Below the pieces are notes generated by a model, which was not told the DNA's origin, made no database searches, and worked only from the letters and a program-made list of their open reading frames with translations. Below, piece by piece: positions 62,801 to 64,000 of a stretch of DNA of 64,000 bases. Position numbers and translations under genes: made by a program. The stretch is taken from positions 124,001-188,000 of the forward strand of contig JAEYLC010000010.1 in the NCBI GenBank assembly GCA_023461435.1. Direction: 5' to 3'. This stretch comes from Bacillota bacterium (lineage in GTDB: Bacteria; Bacillota; Clostridia; Christensenellales; SZUA-584). Each line of letters starts with the position of its first letter. Position 1 is the stretch's first letter.

Positions 62801-63088
62801 CGCTATTTCGTGGAAGGCGCGCAGCAGCGCGGCTTTGACACATGCCTTGCCAAAGAGACGGCTATCGTGCCGATCATGGTGGGGAAGGACAACGACGCCT
62901 ATGAGCTCTCGACGCTGATGCTCGAAAACGGCGTGTTTGTGCCGCCGGCGGTGTATCCGGCTGTGCCGAAGCATCAGGCGCGCCTGCGGTTCTGCCTGAT
63001 CAGCGAGCACAAGCCGCAGCAGCTTGATTACGCGCTTGATACGCTCGAAAAGCTGTTTGCGCAAAGAGGCTTAAGCAAGCGAAAATAA
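59843..63088 (+). CDS. Acyl-AMP ligase / acyl carrier / alpha-oxoamine synthase fusion
   Basis: A single 1081-residue protein with three modules. 1: ANL adenylation domain, about 15-560 (CTSGTTATPKVYVYN, FGMTETGIDSVEL, EGRLKDVIINESGENIYPDE, LPLANGIKVRRQKVKE), that activates an acid. 2: acyl carrier domain, about 590-665, with DLGGDSLSS; Ser620 would take phosphopantetheine. 3: PLP alpha-oxoamine synthase like BioF/serine palmitoyltransferase, about 690-1081 (ASYNYVGMSG, DALSHNSITQG, MVDEAHSSCVIG, TLSKGLGTCGGY with Lys925). The obvious inference is condensation of a carrier-bound acyl group with an amino acid, releasing CO2. Substrates are unknown. No tailoring gene lies beside it. Confidence 0.92.
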   Translation: MDMIIEKIAALREERSLKNLFSLICANGDTVAAEYNDGSGIKKLTFTDYERIITAGAKLLGQRLEGLELNTFVALRFANNPLWPAAFWSVLLAGYRPLLLDAGGDDAQLMHVLRQAGSRTIVTDTPVDVGGIKVIHPDDFLSLDAKSEMYIPTYGDGIALCTSGTTATPKVYVYNEKAICEQVLLADYVYKNNKEIIHNGPIKQLAFLPFHHIFGLIAVYMWYTFFGKTIVFIRSRTADVIMSACKEHKITHIYAVPLLWNNVAKGIVRKAKLQGEETYDKLMNASDLSIKLQRRLGKAGRRLVSSLFFKDIQQKLVGDSIEFCISGGGHIQPETLKIINSIGYPLVSGFGMTETGIDSVELSSKIDTKLDASVGKPFAPMEYRIVKQDGSETGELQIKGEAMHSGRMVDGVYIAREEGWFSSGDIVREVNGRYYIEGRLKDVIINESGENIYPDELEDSFSELPHVEHICVTGVAAKGVYDDTTLIVYMGESAADTDKVNELIAEITRVNGLLPIYKKLQKAYLSLEALPLANGIKVRRQKVKEALERGQGSFEEIDIRSGVVKHSIKIEEPVSRASYDDTELSAIMEKIRGIFAEVLGLDPKSVKDTDHFVEDLGGDSLSSLGVFSKAEEMYGVIIPDTEYFTCANVEDLSRLLYRKIHHIEERREESKPKDIRKITRFDQSREYEEYAKRRLGMQDAGIKDPYFVAHDSVLSDTSIVAGREIINLASYNYVGMSGHPRTAEAAKKAIDKYGTSASGSRLIAGEKTLYRELERAIAKWKHTDDALVLVGGHSTNVTFVGNFCNERDLILYDALSHNSITQGCQLSRSDTKAFPHNDFDMLEHMLKAARDKYEKILIVVEGVYSMDGDIAPIPDFVALKKRYDAFLMVDEAHSSCVIGPNGGGVDDYFDLLPGDVDIKMGTLSKGLGTCGGYLAGEQSLVDYLRYSTPGFMFSVGISPPLAAASLEAVNIMMEGNPRVAALHQNIRYFVEGAQQRGFDTCLAKETAIVPIMVGKDNDAYELSTLMLENGVFVPPAVYPAVPKHQARLRFCLISEHKPQQLDYALDTLEKLFAQRGLSKRK

Positions 63089-63103
63089 CCGGCATGAAAG
63101 CAA

Positions 63104-63141
63104 GGGCAGACGAAGTGAAGTGCACCGTCTGCTCTTTTTTT
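63104..63141 (+). terminator. Terminator after the fusion gene
   Basis: GCAGACG (63106-63112) and CGTCTGC (63126-63132), then CTTTTTTT. Confidence 0.85.
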
Positions 63142-63171
63142 ATGCGCCGCTATATTGCTGGAAACAAAATC

Positions 63172-63285
63172 ATTCTCTTGGAGAAGAAGGTGGTGCGAAG
63201 CACCGGATGAGGTGTCAATAAAAGCTGTCAAAACGAATACCTCATCAGTCACCTGTCGGCGACAGCTTCTCCTTATAGGAGAGAC
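63172..63285. repeat. Structured dispersed repeat with four stems
   Basis: Outer stem GGAGAAG (63180-63186) with CTTCTCC (63266-63272); hairpin GGTGC-GAA-GCACC (63192-63204); stem GATGAGGT (63206-63213) with ACCTCATC (63239-63246); hairpin CTGTC-GGC-GACAG (63253-63265). Similar CTTCTCC/GGAGAAG plus CCTCATCAGTC elements are common intergenic repeats in gut Clostridia. The remaining 63286-63427 holds no gene I can support. Confidence 0.7.
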
Positions 63286-63427
63286 CAAAAAAATGCGACT
63301 TAGCAGACTTAATAAATTTATTAATAATTTGTCCCTATAATTAAACCCCAGCCAATAAAGGTTTCTTCGGTTGCCGACATCGGAGTGCGCCTTAAGGCAA
63401 TGTCAGGAAAAGAGAGTTTTGCGCACA

Positions 63428-63454
63428 TAAAAAAAACTCCGGGAAAGCCGGGGT
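63428..63454 (-). terminator. Terminator of the LacI-type gene
   Basis: ACTCCGG, loop GAAAG, CCGGGGT with an A run at 63428-63435 that reads as Ts on the minus strand. Confidence 0.8.
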
Positions 63455-63481
63455 TTTATCATCGCATATTTAAAACTGTCT

Positions 63482-64000
63482 TTACAGATCGACGACTCCG
63501 ATTGTGGGTATCAGATTTTTCACTGTTTTGCCCTCTATGAGCTGCGCGGGCACCACCACCTGCTGCGGAATAAACGTCTTTGGAGATGCAATGGCCTCGA
63601 TCAGCTTGGCTGCAGCCTCTTTTCCGAGTGTGACGGTATCCTGCTTGAGCGTGGTCAGCCGCGGACGCAGCACCTCGGAGAGGTAGATGCCGTCGTGTCC
63701 CACCACACTGATGTCATCGGGTATATCGAGCCCATGGCGCTCGATCTCGTTCATTCCGCCGATGAAAGAAAAATCGTCGGGGTACATGATACAGGTGGGC
63801 CTTATGGGCAGCGAAAGCAGTTCGCGCGTGGCCAGCCCGCTCGCCTTGGGATCGTGATAAATCGCGGGTTTGATATATTCCTCCGGCGTCTTGATGCCCA
63901 GATCCATGCAGGTCTTATGAAAACTCGCGAGACGCTTCTGGGTCACCGAAGTGTCCTCACCGTGTATGTACGCGATCCGTCTGTGCCCGCATTTAAACAA
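63482..64000 (-). CDS. LacI family transcriptional regulator, N-terminus outside window
   Basis: The visible 172 residues are the C-terminal half of a periplasmic-binding-protein-like ligand domain (KCGHRRIAYIHG, RPTCIMYPDD, IPDDISVVGHDGIYLSEVLRPRLTTL, VVVPAQLIEGKTV): LacI/GalR signature order. The frame is open at base 64000, so the helix-turn-helix lies beyond the edge. Target and ligand cannot be read. Confidence 0.9.
   Translation of the reverse strand: MFKCGHRRIAYIHGEDTSVTQKRLASFHKTCMDLGIKTPEEYIKPAIYHDPKASGLATRELLSLPIRPTCIMYPDDFSFIGGMNEIERHGLDIPDDISVVGHDGIYLSEVLRPRLTTLKQDTVTLGKEAAAKLIEAIASPKTFIPQQVVVPAQLIEGKTVKNLIPTIGVVDL

Overview
The window looks like a chromosomal segment of an endospore-forming, probably motile anaerobe of class Clostridia (Bacillota). 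The evidence is a three-gene GerA-type germinant receptor operon, MotA/MotB stators, Gram-positive style Shine-Dalgarno sequences with frequent GTG and TTG starts, a Gram-positive LexA box, a pyrophosphate-type phosphofructokinase, a split cobalamin-dependent methionine synthase and several radical or Fe-S proteins. Most genes are ordinary core or lineage-conserved genes. I saw no prophage, intact insertion sequence or CRISPR array. The family or genus cannot be fixed from the sequence alone.

Layout, left to right. 1-4.0 kb: a partial D,D-carboxypeptidase with a degenerate KTG box, surE, an RpiR-type regulator and a BaiN/HI0933-type flavoprotein. 4.0-5.3 kb: infC-rpmI-rplT behind a terminator/antiterminator leader, with a non-AUG infC start. 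5.3-10.8 kb: a small membrane protein plus TetR regulator, an MFS sugar-type transporter, a glycerophosphodiesterase, PPi-phosphofructokinase behind a hairpin leader, and a Dabb protein. 10.8-15.6 kb: uvrB-uvrA. 15.8-24.2 kb: two GGDEF proteins, an EF-G paralogue, a lipoprotein and small proteins. 24.4-26.6 kb: an SOS-box-controlled radical SAM/UDG-like DNA repair pair. 26.6-31 kb: hypothetical membrane proteins and a large DUF255 thioredoxin-domain protein. 31-36.9 kb: a divergent UPF0251/DUF5320 versus Mrp/NifX locus with three CATATG boxes, ferritin, a C69 peptidase, an Rrf2 regulator and MetY. 36.9-40.8 kb: the germination receptor operon on the minus strand.

41-49.5 kb: an APC permease, then a hairpin-rich apparently non-coding transcript, then a six-gene polyamine operon. 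That operon carries both routes from putrescine to spermidine: SpeD plus SpeE, and carboxyspermidine dehydrogenase plus decarboxylase. 49.7-53.2 kb: motA-motB, a Cys/Gly-rich small protein, an ArsR regulator, tRNA-Leu(CAA) and a small membrane protein. 53.5-59.8 kb: a PAS/GGDEF protein and a methyl-transfer block (metF, separate MetH activation protein, short MetH), then a PHP phosphoesterase. 59.8-63.1 kb: a 1081-residue fusion of an acyl-adenylating domain, an acyl carrier domain and an alpha-oxoamine synthase. The window ends with a structured dispersed repeat and a partial LacI-type regulator.

The items I find most worth following up are the trimodular acyl-AMP/ACP/oxoamine synthase (59843-63088), the tandem-hairpin RNA candidate before speD (about 42680-42900), the CATATG operator set (31733-31848), the doubled spermidine pathway, and the dispersed repeat that now encodes the C-terminus of agmatinase.
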